64,000 nucleotides of DNA. It comes from Platerodrilus igneus. Taxonomy: Eukaryota; Arthropoda; Insecta; Coleoptera; Lycidae. Positions within the stretch are counted from its first letter, which is position 1. The number at the start of each line of letters is the position of its first letter. Positions 21,361 to 33,126 of this stretch are shown piece after piece. Both the position numbers and the translations under genes were made by a program. The DNA is taken from positions 2,046,001 to 2,110,000 of the forward strand of contig JARFIW010000494.1 of NCBI GenBank assembly GCA_036346225.1. Reading direction: 5' to 3'. Under the pieces are notes generated by a model. The model had not been told where the DNA came from, searched no databases, and saw only the letters and a program-made list of their open reading frames with translations.

Positions 21361-21552
21361 GTTATAGAAAAGGAAGAAGAACTGACCCTCAGCAATGAGA
21401 AAATGTGCGAATACAAATCTGAAAACGAAGCACTTCGTATGCAATTACACGGAATGAAACAAATATTAACTGCGTCTGGTTCTGGCGATGTTGCCAGAGA
21501 ATTAGCAGCTACCCAAGAAAAGATGGCATTCTTCCAGTCACAGTATTATAAA
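21361..21552 (+). CDS. Coiled-coil protein gene, exon 2
   Basis: Acceptor TATTTAACAG ends at 21360. The frame starts in phase 0 (VIEKEEELTLSNEK) and contains NEALRMQLHGMKQIL, a Gly/Ser hinge (TASGSGD) and ELAATQEKMAFFQSQYYK. The donor is placed at GTAATG (21553) because this is the only nearby GT that keeps the frame into the next exon; the frame stays open further, so the donor is less certain than the acceptor. Confidence 0.75.
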
Positions 21553-21602
21553 GTAATGCAAAATTATCAAATATGTCGGTATGATGAATTCAATTTTTGC
21601 AG

Positions 21603-21789
21603 CTTTTTTCTGAGAAGAATTATTTAGTCGAACAGCTTCAAACAGCGAATATAGAACGTGGTGCATTAAGTGAGTTTCAAAACAGTTACTATCAATTTAT
21701 CAATGTTCAACAACAGGACTTAGAAGCACTAAATACTACTAATACTGCGCTAAAAGAGCAATTACAAATTGAACGCACTCAAATATTAG
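21603..21789 (+). CDS. Coiled-coil protein gene, exon 3
   Basis: Acceptor TTTTTGCAG at 21602, donor GTAAGG at 21790, phase 0 in and phase 1 out. Encodes SEKNYLVEQLQTANIERG and VQQQDLEALNTTNTALKEQL, again helical heptads. The preceding intron is 50 bp. Confidence 0.8.
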
Positions 21790-21836
21790 GTAAGGTTGCA
21801 CCAAGTGATTATTTTTATTATTAATTGTTGTTTTAG

Positions 21837-21979
21837 AACTTCGAAACGATTATAATAAACTTAAAGAAGAAAAGAACGTAATGAGGCAGATTTATCGACA
21901 ATTAAAGAATGAAATTAGTAAAGTACAATCACTTGAAGGAGAAATGGCAGATATGAGTATGGAAGCTAAACGGTTAACG
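21837..21979 (+). CDS. Coiled-coil protein gene, exon 4
   Basis: Acceptor TTGTTTTAG at 21836 after a 47-bp intron; donor GTAAGT at 21980. The two leading bases complete the codon split by the previous donor. Encodes LRNDYNKLKEEKNVMRQ and EISKVQSLEGEMADM. Leaves in phase 0, matching the exon at 41137, 19 kb away. Confidence 0.85.
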
Positions 21980-22504
21980 GTAAGTGCTGACTATGGAAAT
22001 TATTTCTTAGTGTACCATGCTGCTTTCTGACTCGTTTTTGTATCATTTCATGATTTCACTTACTTAGCAATATCCATATCTCCACTCCTTGTTAGCTAAC
22101 CCATTGCGGGGAGCATCTTGTACAAGAAATGCACTGTTTTATAATTTTTATATAGTTTAATAATGTTATACCTTGGCGCAAATGTGTCGCTTTCTGTCGC
22201 AGAAAATCTCCCAATGCATGTATGTAGCAACAAAATCAAATGTAAGAACACATGTTGTAGATTTTTCTGTACCGGGTATATTTTTTATCATCGCAGATGG
22301 GACAAAAATTACGCTTGGATTTAGAAGGCTGATAAAAACCAAACTATGGTACATTGAGGAAAATACTTTTTATTATTGCATTCTGCACATAATACAGTTT
22401 TTCATTTAAGTAGTTTTGAACATTGTATCTGATAGGTGACGGTCTTTGTTATTGACACGGCAATCTAGTCTTTCCAAGTAGCGAGCATTAAATTGCTCTA
22501 CGCG
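21980..22504. other. Intron, no recognised feature
   Basis: Start of the 19-kb intron. Short frames on both strands are not supported by any homology. Confidence 0.45.
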
Positions 22505-22662
22505 AATTATGTATCCCCCAATTGATGTATACATATTAAAATAGAATAGTTAAGAAATTATTAGAAAGTGTTAAGAATACGTCAAGTGAAATGCAACATT
22601 GTATCACCAGGACAATTTATAAAGTTTATTAACGTTCATGAGAACGGAAGCGCTACTTTGTA
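22505..22662 (+). repeat. Errantivirus LTR fragment, 5' part
   Basis: Starts AATTATGTATCCCCCAATTG and matches the start of the complete LTR at 37543 for about 160 bp, to CTACTTTGTAT, then stops abruptly. It is in the same orientation as the LTR remnant at 26479 and may be the other end of the same LTR, separated by 3.8 kb of other sequence. Confidence 0.75.
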
Positions 22663-23216
22663 TCACAAACGATAGTGTGGGATACGGTCCTGCGTCGCCC
22701 AACAGCCACAGCCACAAATAGAATTTTGCGAAAATTTATGAAAACGCATTAATATAAATATAAATTTATATAAACATGAAGAAACGCTTCACTTAACTAT
22801 TAAAATTTTTTAGTGACAAAAATGTATTCCAAATATTTTGTATAGAAATTTTATTTGCAAAAAAGAGAATCAATCGACTTCAACTGCTCCTAATGATTTT
22901 TAATAAAAATCATCATTGCTGTTACTCTAAGATTTTCTATTACGCAATCTAAACTATAACAATATTCTTACATTTTGTTGAATTCGAAATTTCTAAACGT
23001 AGACAAAACTTGTATAACTTTTTGTAAGTTATTCCAAAGTCTTTTATATAGTTGTAGCTAAAATTTACAAAACTAAATAATGACATTTGTGTTCCTTTGT
23101 ATTAAATTTAAAATGTTAAATTATTCACTTAAGTTTTTCGTTTTTGCACAGGTTGACACATATTTTTAGGTCTCCACTTAAGCTAAGTTATTCATTCTGG
23201 AATAGACTTTCCAGGT
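22663..23216. other. Sequence downstream of the zinc-finger gene
   Basis: AT-rich; contains the 3' flank of the minus-strand zinc-finger ORF. No other feature seen. Confidence 0.4.
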
Positions 23217-25247
23217 CTATTTTTTAGAATTCTTAGTATGTAAATTAATATGGAACTTTAAATTAAATTTCAGAGATGCGGTGTAATCACATAAATTGCA
23301 TGCAAATGGACGATCATTAGTATGGGATCGCATATGAATTATCAAACTGCTTCTATAAGATGTAGCATAATTACACAAATTGCATGCAAATGGACGATCA
23401 TTAGAATGAGACCGCATATGAATTTTCAAACGGTCTTTACGAGATGCAGCATAATTACATAAATTGCATGCAAATGGACGATCATTAGTATGAGACCGCA
23501 TATGAGTTTTCAAATTGTCTTGACGAGATGCAGCATAATTACATAATTTGCATGCAAATGGACGAACATTAGTATGAGACCGCATATGAATTTCCAAACT
23601 GTCTTTACGCGATGTAGTATAGTTACATAAATTGCATGCAAATGGTCGATCATTAGTATGAGAACGCGCATGAATTTTCCACTTGCTTTTACAAGATGCA
23701 GCATAATTGCATAAATTGCATGGAAATGGACGATCATTAGTATGGGACTGCATATGAATCTTCAAACTAATTTTATAAAATGTTGCATAATTACATAAAT
23801 TGCATGCAAATGGACGATCATTAGTATGACGCAACATATGAACTTTCAAACTAGATTTACGAGATGCAGCAAAGTCACACAAATTGCATGCAAATGAACG
23901 ATCATTAGCATGGATCCGTATATGAATATTTAGATTACTTCTAGAAGTTGCAGCATAATTACATAAATTGCATGCAAATGGTTGTTCATTAGTATGAGTC
24001 CGCAAATGAATTTTCAACTTACTCTTACAAGATGCAGCATAATTGCATAAATTGCATGCAAATGGACGTTCATTAGTATGAGTCCGCGAATGAATTTTCA
24101 ACTTGCTTTTACAAGATGCAGCATAATTGCATGCAAATGGACGATCATTAGTATGGGACTGCATATGAATCTTCAAACTAATTTTATAAAATGTTGTATA
24201 ATTACATAAATTGCATGCAAATGGACGGTCATTAGTATGACGCAACATATGAACTTTCAAACTAGATTTACGAGATGCAGCAAAGTCACACAAATTGCAT
24301 GCAAATGAACGATCATTAGCATGGATCCGTATATGAATATTTAGATTACTTCTAGAAGTTGCAGCATAATTACATAAATTGCATGCAAATGGATGTTCAT
24401 TAGTATGAGTCCGCAAATGAATTTTCAACTTGCTCTTACAAGATGCAGCATAATTGCATAAATTGCATGCAAATGGACGTTCATTAGTATGAGTCCGCGA
24501 ATGAATTTTCAACTTGCTTTTACAAGATGCAGCATAATTGCATGCAAATGGACGATCATTAGTATGGGACTGCATATGAATCTTCAAACTAATTTTATAA
24601 AATGTTGTATAATTACATAAATTGCATGCAAATGGACGGTCATTAGTATGACGCAACATATGAACTTTCAAACTAGATTTACGAGATGCAGCAAAGTCAC
24701 ACAAATTGCATGCAAATGAACGATCATTAGCATGGATCCGTATATGAATATTTAGATTACTTCTAGAAGTTGCAGCATAATTACATAAATTGCATGCAAA
24801 TGGTTGTTCATTAGTATGAGTCCGCAAATGAATTTTCAACTTACTCTTACAAGATGCAGCATAATTGCATAAATTGCATGCAAATGGACGTTCATTAGTA
24901 TGAGTCCGCGAATGAATTTTCAACTTGCTTTTACAGGATGCAGCATAATTGCATAAATTGCATGCAAATGGACGATCATTAGTATGGGACTGCATATGAA
25001 TTTTTAAACTAATTTTATAAAATGTTGTATAATTACATAAATTGCATGCAAATGGACGGTCAGTAGTATGACACAACATATGAACTTTCAAACTACATTT
25101 ACGAGATGCAGCGTAATTACATAAATCGCATGCGAATGGACGATCCTTAGAATGGGATCGCATATGAATTATTAATGTACTTTTAAAAGATGCGGAATAA
25201 GAACACAAAAAACATGCAAATGAGCGTTCGTTGGTATGTGAGAACAT
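23217..25247 (-). CDS. Tandem C2H2 zinc-finger protein, 24 fingers
   Basis: A single 676-codon open frame made almost entirely of C2H2 fingers of the form FACNLCNYAAS...LKIHxRxH, spaced 28 residues and joined by TNDRPF/TNERPF linkers. This is typical of DNA-binding finger arrays in the nucleus. I count 24 fingers; two (about the 9th and 14th) have lost three residues including the second cysteine (FACNYAAS) and should not bind zinc normally. Three blocks of five fingers repeat with a 411-bp period (for example at 23866, 24277 and 24688), the result of recent tandem duplication. No KRAB, ZAD or other effector domain is in the ORF. The ATG at 25247 may not be the true start: decayed fingers continue upstream. 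It lies antisense in an intron of the coiled-coil gene. Confidence 0.85.
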   Translation of the reverse strand: MFSHTNERSFACFLCSYSASFKSTLIIHMRSHSKDRPFACDLCNYAASRKCSLKVHMLCHTTDRPFACNLCNYTTFYKISLKIHMQSHTNDRPFACNLCNYAASCKSKLKIHSRTHTNERPFACNLCNYAASCKSKLKIHLRTHTNEQPFACNLCNYAATSRSNLNIHIRIHANDRSFACNLCDFAASRKSSLKVHMLRHTNDRPFACNLCNYTTFYKISLKIHMQSHTNDRPFACNYAASCKSKLKIHSRTHTNERPFACNLCNYAASCKSKLKIHLRTHTNEHPFACNLCNYAATSRSNLNIHIRIHANDRSFACNLCDFAASRKSSLKVHMLRHTNDRPFACNLCNYTTFYKISLKIHMQSHTNDRPFACNYAASCKSKLKIHSRTHTNERPFACNLCNYAASCKSKLKIHLRTHTNEQPFACNLCNYAATSRSNLNIHIRIHANDRSFACNLCDFAASRKSSLKVHMLRHTNDRPFACNLCNYATFYKISLKIHMQSHTNDRPFPCNLCNYAASCKSKWKIHARSHTNDRPFACNLCNYTTSRKDSLEIHMRSHTNVRPFACKLCNYAASRQDNLKTHMRSHTNDRPFACNLCNYAASRKDRLKIHMRSHSNDRPFACNLCNYATSYRSSLIIHMRSHTNDRPFACNLCDYTASLKFNLKFHINLHTKNSKK

Positions 25248-25425
25248 ATTATTACTTTTCTATATGATGTATAGTTACATAAATTCCATGCCACACATGT
25301 TCTTTAGTATGAGACCGTTTAGTGTAATTGTAATTTTGTTTTTGATGCAACAAAAGTCATACACTGGGTAGTCTTTGAGAGATCACTTAGTGAAGCACAA
25401 TAATCACATAAATTGTCTATTCAAC
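25248..25425 (-). pseudogene. Degenerate upstream zinc fingers
   Basis: Upstream of the zinc-finger ORF, in a frame shifted by one base, the minus strand reads NLCNYTSYRK and, further up, NLCDYCASLSDLSKT, with two stops between. These are finger remnants, showing that the array was longer and that its original N-terminus is lost or lies in other exons. Confidence 0.6.
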
Positions 25426-25789
25426 AAGCATATTTCATGAATATTTTATTATTACGTCGACTTAGTGAAATCTGCGTAGGCGCCAGTTATTTTAATCTCA
25501 CATTCTCTGCTAGTGATACAATAAATTCTACAAAATAATTTCCCGTCTAAAATTAGTAACGATCGGGTCGTTTACATGAGTTTGTTGACGAACGAAATAC
25601 AAAATGTTACTATATACCCTACAGAGTTAAGAAGGTACTAGTTAGTGCTTTTCATTGATTCAGATTTTCACTGCTGAATATATATACTATAATCCGTTCC
25701 ACGAGAAAACAAAGTAGAGAACTTGTGGTACTAAGAGCCATTTACAACACAAGGAATATTGATGAGGAAATTCAAACTAGTTACTTAAC
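25426..25789. other. No recognised feature
   Basis: Nothing identifiable on either strand. Confidence 0.4.
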
Positions 25790-26027
25790 TGTTGTGTATT
25801 ATGTGGGAGCAATAACTGTAGGCTCTTACGAATGCTATATACTTTATTCACGATACACAACTTAGTAATTAGTAGAAGCTTAATAATGCGTATTACCTTA
25901 TATTACATACATGATACAAGACATTTTATTTTGACATTCCCATGACATCACCGAAAGGGTTGTGTCACAAGTACCTACTACTATATGTAGATGATAGCGT
26001 TGGATCATAGATCACAAGGTATGCCAC
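25790..26027 (-). repeat. Possible 3' LTR of another LTR retroelement
   Basis: In minus orientation TGTGGCATACC...ACACAACA, 238 bp, containing AATAAA, and directly preceded by a purine-rich tract (GTAAGGGGGAGGCAG, 26028-26043). No second copy is in the window, so this rests on ends and tract only. Confidence 0.4.
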
Positions 26028-26400
26028 ACTGCCTCCCCCTTACAGAGAGGTTTCACTACACTATCAACACGCATTCACTGGTCACTAACTTCCATTCACA
26101 AGTCGAGTCTTCTTGGTGCTTGTATCTTACGACGTTCTCTGCAAGCTGCCAATGAGGGCAAACTACTTGTGGCAGAAATTGTGTTTGGAGTTTATGGTGT
26201 AATTACTTCGGGTAATTGTGTTGCCTCAACGAAAGATTCAGTTGATTCTTCAGTTGTATTTGTTCGTACTTGTTCCTTAGATGTTTGTTGTACAGATGCC
26301 ATAAATTCCATGTTGGGATGTGTAGGTGTAGTAATATTGATAGTAGCATTTTGTTGTGTGATATAGGTACGAGATAAGTAAGGTATATCAGGTAAAGTAT
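26028..26400 (-). pseudogene. Possible pol C-terminal tail next to LTR
   Basis: The minus strand has an open Thr/Ser-rich stretch (THPNMEFMASVQQTSKEQ ... FVEATQLPEV), then after one stop RERRKIQAPRRLDL and a stop, 60-80 bp before the purine tract. A basic tail of this kind is common after the integrase of LTR elements. Assignment is tentative. Confidence 0.35.
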
Positions 26401-26478
26401 GAGTAAGGTGACCAGATTTTTAGATGAGCAAACGGGACAACTCTGAAGGAGGGGGGAAGGGGTATCAACAAAAATTTT

Positions 26479-26733
26479 CATGTGAGGAGGTAGGGATATT
26501 ATAAAAAGCCCGGGAGCCCCAGTTGACGACAGTCAGTCCAGCGATCAGCTTTAGCACTGCAGTTTGTTAGACTACTCATCATAGTATAATTAACTAGTAT
26601 AATTTCGATTTAAAGTAATATTTAATTAATTTGTCAAAATTCCATAAGTCAATTCTGTAGCAATAAATAAATTTGTTAAGAAGTTTTGGAGCTGATTTTT
26701 AAAAAAGCAGCTCCCAAGCCACGAACTTTAACT
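26479..26733 (+). repeat. Errantivirus LTR remnant, 3' part (5' LTR of the old copy)
   Basis: Matches 37837-38091 from CATGTGAGG to the terminal TTTAACT. It includes TATTATAAAAAGCCCGGGAG, a TATA-like element, and is followed by the primer-site region (GTCGCAGTCGGTAGGATGTC; the family form is TGGCGCAG, tRNA-Ser type). The upstream half of this LTR is missing here. Confidence 0.8.
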
Positions 26734-28440
26734 GTCGCAGTCGGTAGGATGTCAAAAGGTCACTAGGAAACCCAAATTTGAAGAACTGGTGGTCTGGAAT
26801 TTCAATTCCGAATTCGACAGAACCAAACAGAAGTTGGAGGCGAAACAAGAATCGTTCAAACCCAGTAAATAAACAGAAGTTGGAGGCGAAACAAAATCGT
26901 TCAAATTCAACAAAAGAAAACCCGGAGAAGAGACAGCCATAGATCGAATTCGAAAAACCGACGTGGAGAAAGTACAAAAATTGACGGACTCCATAAAATC
27001 AACAAAACAATTAGTGTAAGTTCATTTCCTTAAACCAATTGAATTTTTATTTTACAAACATTTTTGATATCTGGTAGTATAAGAGAAAATTTTATGATTT
27101 TATGATTTATATATGTATATTGACTACTAGTACTATTATTTTATGCTATTGATAAAAATAATTCACCTAGCTATTGCAAGGGATTACTTTCAAGTTATTT
27201 TTGAGAAAATTCATTTTTTGTTTAAAAGAAACCTATACAAAAAATAGAGAGAACCAAAAGACGCATTAGTTGCGCACTTGAGACAATTATTACGAAAGTT
27301 AACTAAGCAAAAATTATAAAAACAAAACAAAAACGAATTTCTAATTAACAATACGAAATTAACTGGCTCACAAATAATTTTAAATTACCCAAAAACAGAG
27401 CGAAATTAAATTACAATTTAATACCAAAACCTCTGTATATAATGCAGAACGAATTATCCAGACGCAAACCCATTGCATTCCACAAATAATAGACACAGCT
27501 TACAATCTATTATTAACCTAAATTCTTATTACAAATTAGAACAATCGCAAATCCAAGCGCAAGTATCATCATCGAAAGTGAATAATTTAAAACTCAACCT
27601 TGAACGCAACGAATACAAAGCTAAAACGCATATTGCAACCTCATTCAAACATGACAATTATAATTAAAATACTGCAGGAATTAACAAGGTATAAATTTCA
27701 TTCATCCCAAACGCAACATTGTACGATTAAATACTTCAAGACGAGATAATTAGTTATAGAGAAGACGCAATCTATTTAAATAAAAGTTTCAGGAAGATCA
27801 AATAAAGTATAATTGCATAATTAATTATACCACAGCATTCACAGAGGCTGAATAATACCTACAGCATTTTAAAACATTGTATGCAACTTTGAATAACGCA
27901 AAAGACGAAACCTTGCAAACTTTATAATTAGCACTTAAGTTTACGAGAAGAGAAGCATCGTAGACACACTTATAAATCACACATACACCCACGGGAAAAG
28001 ATAATTACAACAGGCAGAATAAAATCAGCAGAATTAAAATAGAAAAGTTTTAACTAACGCAAAACAAGCAAAGTGAAATAAATTACCACAAAATTCACTC
28101 AGTCACATCGAAATTTAAGAGATCAAACCTACAATAGAATTAACATCAGTAAATTAAAAATAAACGTAACCAAAACAGTATCAAGCGTAAACCTCATAAA
28201 TTAACTACAGCACCGTACAATTAAATACAATACAAGCAACTCAATTCCTTAAATAATCCAAAACGACCCAAGCTAAAAATAGCAAGTAATCCGACTTAAT
28301 CTAAACGGAAAATTAATAAACCTAAGCAAGGAATAACAATACAAACCGCAAAATAAATCCCAAATTTTACAAAATTTGAAATTTGAAAATAATCAAAGTC
28401 AAAACTAAATATTAATTATCAGAACAACCTACCCAGCCAT
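26734..28440 (+). other. 5' leader of old errantivirus copy
   Basis: 1.7 kb between LTR and gag, rich in A and without a long frame. It holds a tRNA-Ser-like primer site at its start, a short open frame ending near 27018, and a good splice donor (TTAGTGTAAGTT, GT at 27019-27020) at the same place as in the young copy. Two partly duplicated 60-bp segments occur around 26825-26920 (GAGGCGAAACAA...CGTTCAAA). Confidence 0.7.
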
Positions 28441-29618
28441 AATGAGTGGAGATATGAAACTTTACTTGGAAACCATTCCAATGTACAATGGCGATCAAAT
28501 GCTATTAGGAATACATTACGGCGTGTGAATTATTTTTGAAAACAATCTATAAACCCGGTGACAACGAAAGAAACGTATTACTCATACACCTTATTATCAG
28601 CAAACTAACCAGAAGGGTACTAACATTAATTGCCAGTCGAGAAGATTTAGAACAATGGGACGATTTCAAACGAGTATTGATTGCATATTTTGGCGATCAA
28701 CGTAACCTAAAATGCCTAGTACATGACTTAATAAACCTTAGAATAGAAAATAACCAATCCCCGTACCAATTTGGAATAAAATGCCAATATGTTTAATCTT
28801 GACAAAACTAAAAATTGAAGAACTCGACCAAAATATCAGACCTTTAAAAACAAAAATGTATGATGAAATGGCATTAGACACGTATCTAAACGTACTACCA
28901 GAACGACTATCACACAAAATTAGATTTCAACATCCCCAAATCTTAGAAGAAGCTATGAACATAATAATCGAAGAAGAAAACGTAATGTATTACAGAAACA
29001 AATTATACAACCCCAACGTGAACAAAAGTTATTCATCAATAGAAACTATACAACCCGCGAGACAAACAACTCCCCAACAAAAATTCACATTATTCAATGC
29101 ACAAGCAAACTAACCGCGAAGTAATAACCCACATTTTAATAACGCAAACTTTAATAATCAATATAAACATTTTTCAAAACCAACGTTCAACCCAAATTTT
29201 ACAAAACCCGTATTTCAACCAAGATTCAACCAAAACATAAATCAACAAAGACCAGCATTCAACGCGAACCCTATCAGAAACTCACCAATGACAAACAATA
29301 ACAACAATCCTAATAATTATTATAAACCCACACCAATGGATACCTCCATCTGGTAACACCAGACCGAATACAAAAATAACACGCATTCGACCGAACCCTA
29401 ACCAAAAACGCACTTTTACATCGGAAGAACTATTTCATCAAGAAGTAGAGGAATTTGATAATGACCAGAACAATTGCATTCAACCAAATACAAACGATGA
29501 ACAAAACCATTTGAACAATTATGAACGCAAAGAATCATACGAAACTCATAACGAGGACGACAAAGAAAACGCGTGCTCAAATTTTCAGATAGACCGATTT
29601 ATAAACGACCAAACTTAA
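28441..29618 (+). pseudogene. Errantivirus gag, old copy, frameshifted
   Basis: Starts ATGAGTGGAGATATGAAACT and is collinear with the intact gag at 56568-57791: LYLETIPMYNG, then KTIYKPGDNERN, LTLIASREDLEQWDDFKR, then EEAMNIIIEEENVMYYRN, and the Asn-rich tail. A stop near 28529, frameshifts near 28790 and a TAA near 29113 break it. No CCHC knuckle, as in most errantivirus gags. Confidence 0.85.
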
Positions 29619-29639
29619 TAAACTTAAATAACAAACCAC

Positions 29640-30050
29640 CTAGTACTACCTTATGTAGAAATACCCCATGTCGAATTCAAACTACTAATTGATACCGGAT
29701 CCTCAAAAACATTAATTAGCCCCCGAACCGTAAAGAAACACTATTTAGACTATGTAGAAAGAGAACCGTTTAAAATTAAAACAGTCCATCAAACAACCCT
29801 ACATCAATTCGTAGCAAACATACCTTTACCTAAAACATTTAACGTAAAAATGAAGCATAAATTTTGCATCTTCGAATTCAATGACAAATATGACGGACTG
29901 TTAGGAATGGACCTTCTAAGAAAATTAGGAGCCAACATCGACATTAAGAACCGTTTATTAAGAACAAAATATGGACGAATCCCCATTAAATTTCAAAACA
30001 CTCAAGTCGAACAAAAATACACAATAAAACCCCAAACAGAGAAAAAATAA
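29640..30050 (+). pseudogene. Errantivirus protease, old copy
   Basis: VEFKLLIDTGSSKTLISPR is the aspartic protease active site, followed by DGLLGMDLLRKLGANID. The frame ends at TAA 30050 just after GAGAAAAAA, and pol continues in the -1 frame, exactly as in the young copy. The active site and flap region are intact. Confidence 0.75.
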
Positions 30051-33000
30051 AAATCCCTGTAAATTCAAACAACAAATTAGGAATAATAAATCATATAACA
30101 TTTCAACAAGGAGTAGAGACCCCAACCGCACTAGTACAAATAAAAGATAATTATGCCACAACGACGATTTTAAATTCAAATGACTACCCCTTAGAACTAT
30201 CATTAACCAACCCAATTAACGCTGAAGAATTAAATTTTAACGAGATGGAAATAGACGAAAATTTAAACGAAAATTATAATCCCGCAGAAAACAACGAAAT
30301 GTTAAGAGAGAATTTAAGTAACATCCGCTTTACAAACATCAATCAAGTGGAACAAAGAGGCAATAAAAAATTTGTTTTGAATACCACGACATATTCCATT
30401 GCGAAGGAATACCCCTAACGTTTACAAATACAGTCAAACATAACATCGAACTAACGGATAACAAACCAATATTCGCAAAAGCATACAGATTACCCCAGGC
30501 AAGTCAGGAAGAAGCTGACAGACAAGCAGCCGACTTATTAGATCAAGATATCATACAACACTCGAACTCCCCATGAAGCAGCCCTGTATTAATAGTACCC
30601 AAGAAATTGGACGCATCAGGAAAAAGAAAATATAGAATGGTAATAGACTATAGAAAACTAAATGAAAAAACGGTAGAAGACATAACTGAAACTTTAGATA
30701 AATTAGGCAAGTGCCAATATTTTTCGACATTAGATCTAGCCTCAGGATACCATCAAGTAGAAATGGAAGAAAAGGATACACCAAAAACAGCCTTTAGCAT
30801 ACCTAGAGGACATTACGAGTATAAAAGGATGCCATTTGGATTAAAGAACGCACGCGCAACTTTTCAACGACTGATGGATAATATACTACAAGGGATACAC
30901 AACGAAAAATGTCTTGTGTACCTAGACGATATCATAGTTTATTCAACATCATTAGTGGAACATATAGAAAGATTAAGAGAAGTGTTCGAAAGAGTATACG
31001 AAAAGCACAATTTAAAGTACAATTAGAAAAGAGCGAATTTTTACAGGAAGAAGTAGCATTTTTAGGACATATAATAACACCCCAAGAAGTTATGCCGAAC
31101 TCCGATAAAACAAATGCAGTACTAAATTACCCCATGCCAAAGACGAACGAAAGAAATAAAAAGATTTTTAGGACTTAGTGGTTACTACCGCAAATTTATT
31201 AAAGGTTATGCTCAAATAACCAAACCCCCTGACAAATTGTTTAAAGAAAGCAAATAAAATTGAACATACCCCAGAATTTAATAAAGCCGTAGATAAAATT
31301 AAAAGCATATTAACAAATCACCCCGTATTAGAATACCCCGACTTTTCGAAACCATTCATTTTAACGACAGACGCACCAAATGTAGCATTAGGCGCAGTGT
31401 TAAGCCAAGGAACAGTAGGCAACGATAAACCCATCAGCTACGCATCCAGAACCCTAAACGAAACCGAACAGAAGTATAGCACGATAGAGAAAGAATTGTT
31501 AGCCATAATTTGGGCAACAAAATATTTTAGACCATATCTATACGGACGAAAATTTCATATATACACCGATCATAGACCATTAGTATGGCTATGCAAACTT
31601 AAGGAACCTAATTCAAAATTACAACGATGGAGAATCAGACTAGAAGAATATGACTACGAGATAATATACAAGAAAGGAATTTATTATAATAACGCAGACG
31701 CTTTAAGTAGAATACAGCTTAACGCACTGGAAACAGAATCAGTTATAGGAAACGTAGACGAAACGGAAATTAGAGAAGATCCAGACGAGATGGACACCAT
31801 ACTCTCAACACAAAATCAAGAGCCGAAAACCGCGATTAAAATTTTAAATAAAGCCATCGATATGAAACCCAATCAGTTTATAATCAACGAAGTTTTAACC
31901 AACCCCAACCCTGTAAAATATACAAAAGTAGATAACAAAAAGATATACCAAATTCAGATAACCAAAGACTACAATGAAGAACAAATAATTAAAATTCTAA
32001 AAGAATACACCTCCGAGAAAAAACGATTTTATTTTTACTTTAACACCGAAAACTATATAAACGATTTTCAGAATTATATGTTAAATTATTTAATAACTCT
32101 GGCCCTGAACTTATAAGATGCACAAGAAAATTAATAACCTTAGACGACCCTGACGAAATAAATGATGTAATAAGAAACCAACACAAAGGAAAAACCAACC
32201 ATCGTAGAATTAATGAAACCCTAAAACAAATTATGAGACGATATTATTTCAAGGACATGAAAGAACTAACTACAGACTTTATCAATCAATGTGAACTATA
32301 CGACAAAGCAAAATATGATAGGAAACCCCAAATATACCTTTAATGTTAACTAAGACACCTGACAAACCCTTTCAGAAATTACATGCCGATACTCTAGTAG
32401 TAGAAGCACAAAGTTATTTGACAATTGTAGACGCATTTACAAAAATAGGCCAAGCAATACCAATCACCTCTAAAAATAGTATTGACGTAATCCAAGGATT
32501 TTTACAGTACTTTACATTTTATGGAACGTCCGAAACAATAACGTTAGATAACGGCAGCGAATTTAAAAATGAAACTATACAAAACACTTTGGAACTACAC
32601 AAAAAAAAATTCATTTTATAACCGAAAACCACCTTGAATCAAATGGACTAATCGAAAGACTACATTCAACCCTGCAAGAACAAATCAGATTACTAAGAAT
32701 AACCTACAAGAAAGAACACATAACTAATTTAATGTCATACGCACTAATCGCCTACAATAACACAATTCATTCATCAATCAATTTTACGCATTAGAATTAA
32801 CTTTAGGACATTCAGATGCACGCAACCCTTACGATATACATTATAACAACGAAGTTTATCAGCAATACGTCAAAGATCATAAAGAAAAACTAAAAATAAC
32901 TTACGACAAAGTAAAGGATAAATTAGATAACGACAAGAAACGCATTACCACAACCCGTAATAAAAATAGCGACGCAAATAAATTCTCAATAGGACAAACC

Positions 33001-33126
33001 GTGTACGAGAAAAATTTCCAAAGCAAACGACACAAAACGGCATCCAGAAATTTAAGCCCTTTTAAATTCAAAAAAATGTCGGACAAAAACATAGCCGTAG
33101 TAGACAACGGCAAGATAACAAAATAT
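30051..33126 (+). pseudogene. Errantivirus pol, old copy (RT, RNase H, integrase)
   Basis: Collinear with the intact pol at 52941-56145. It has RT with [13 protein letters not shown] and [10 protein letters not shown], RNase H with [12 protein letters not shown] and [10 protein letters not shown], and integrase with GKTNHR, CELYDKAK (a zinc cysteine lost), DTLVVEAQSY, LDNGSEF and SNGLIERLHS. It is broken by frameshifts near 30370, 31020, 31180, 32080 and 32610 and a stop at 30574. A TAT-for-TGT change removes one HHCC ligand. The end is interrupted by a LINE insertion at 33127. Confidence 0.85.

Noticed and set aside
26398..26440. GGTGACCAGATTTTTAGATGAGC resembling a hAT transposon end
   Set aside because: Only one end-like sequence, no partner inverted repeat or 8-bp duplication found.
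26699..26994. Minus-strand frames over the errantivirus leader that recur at 38072-38307
   Set aside because: They recur only because the leader itself is duplicated; they are antisense and the sense strand has the leader frame and splice donor.
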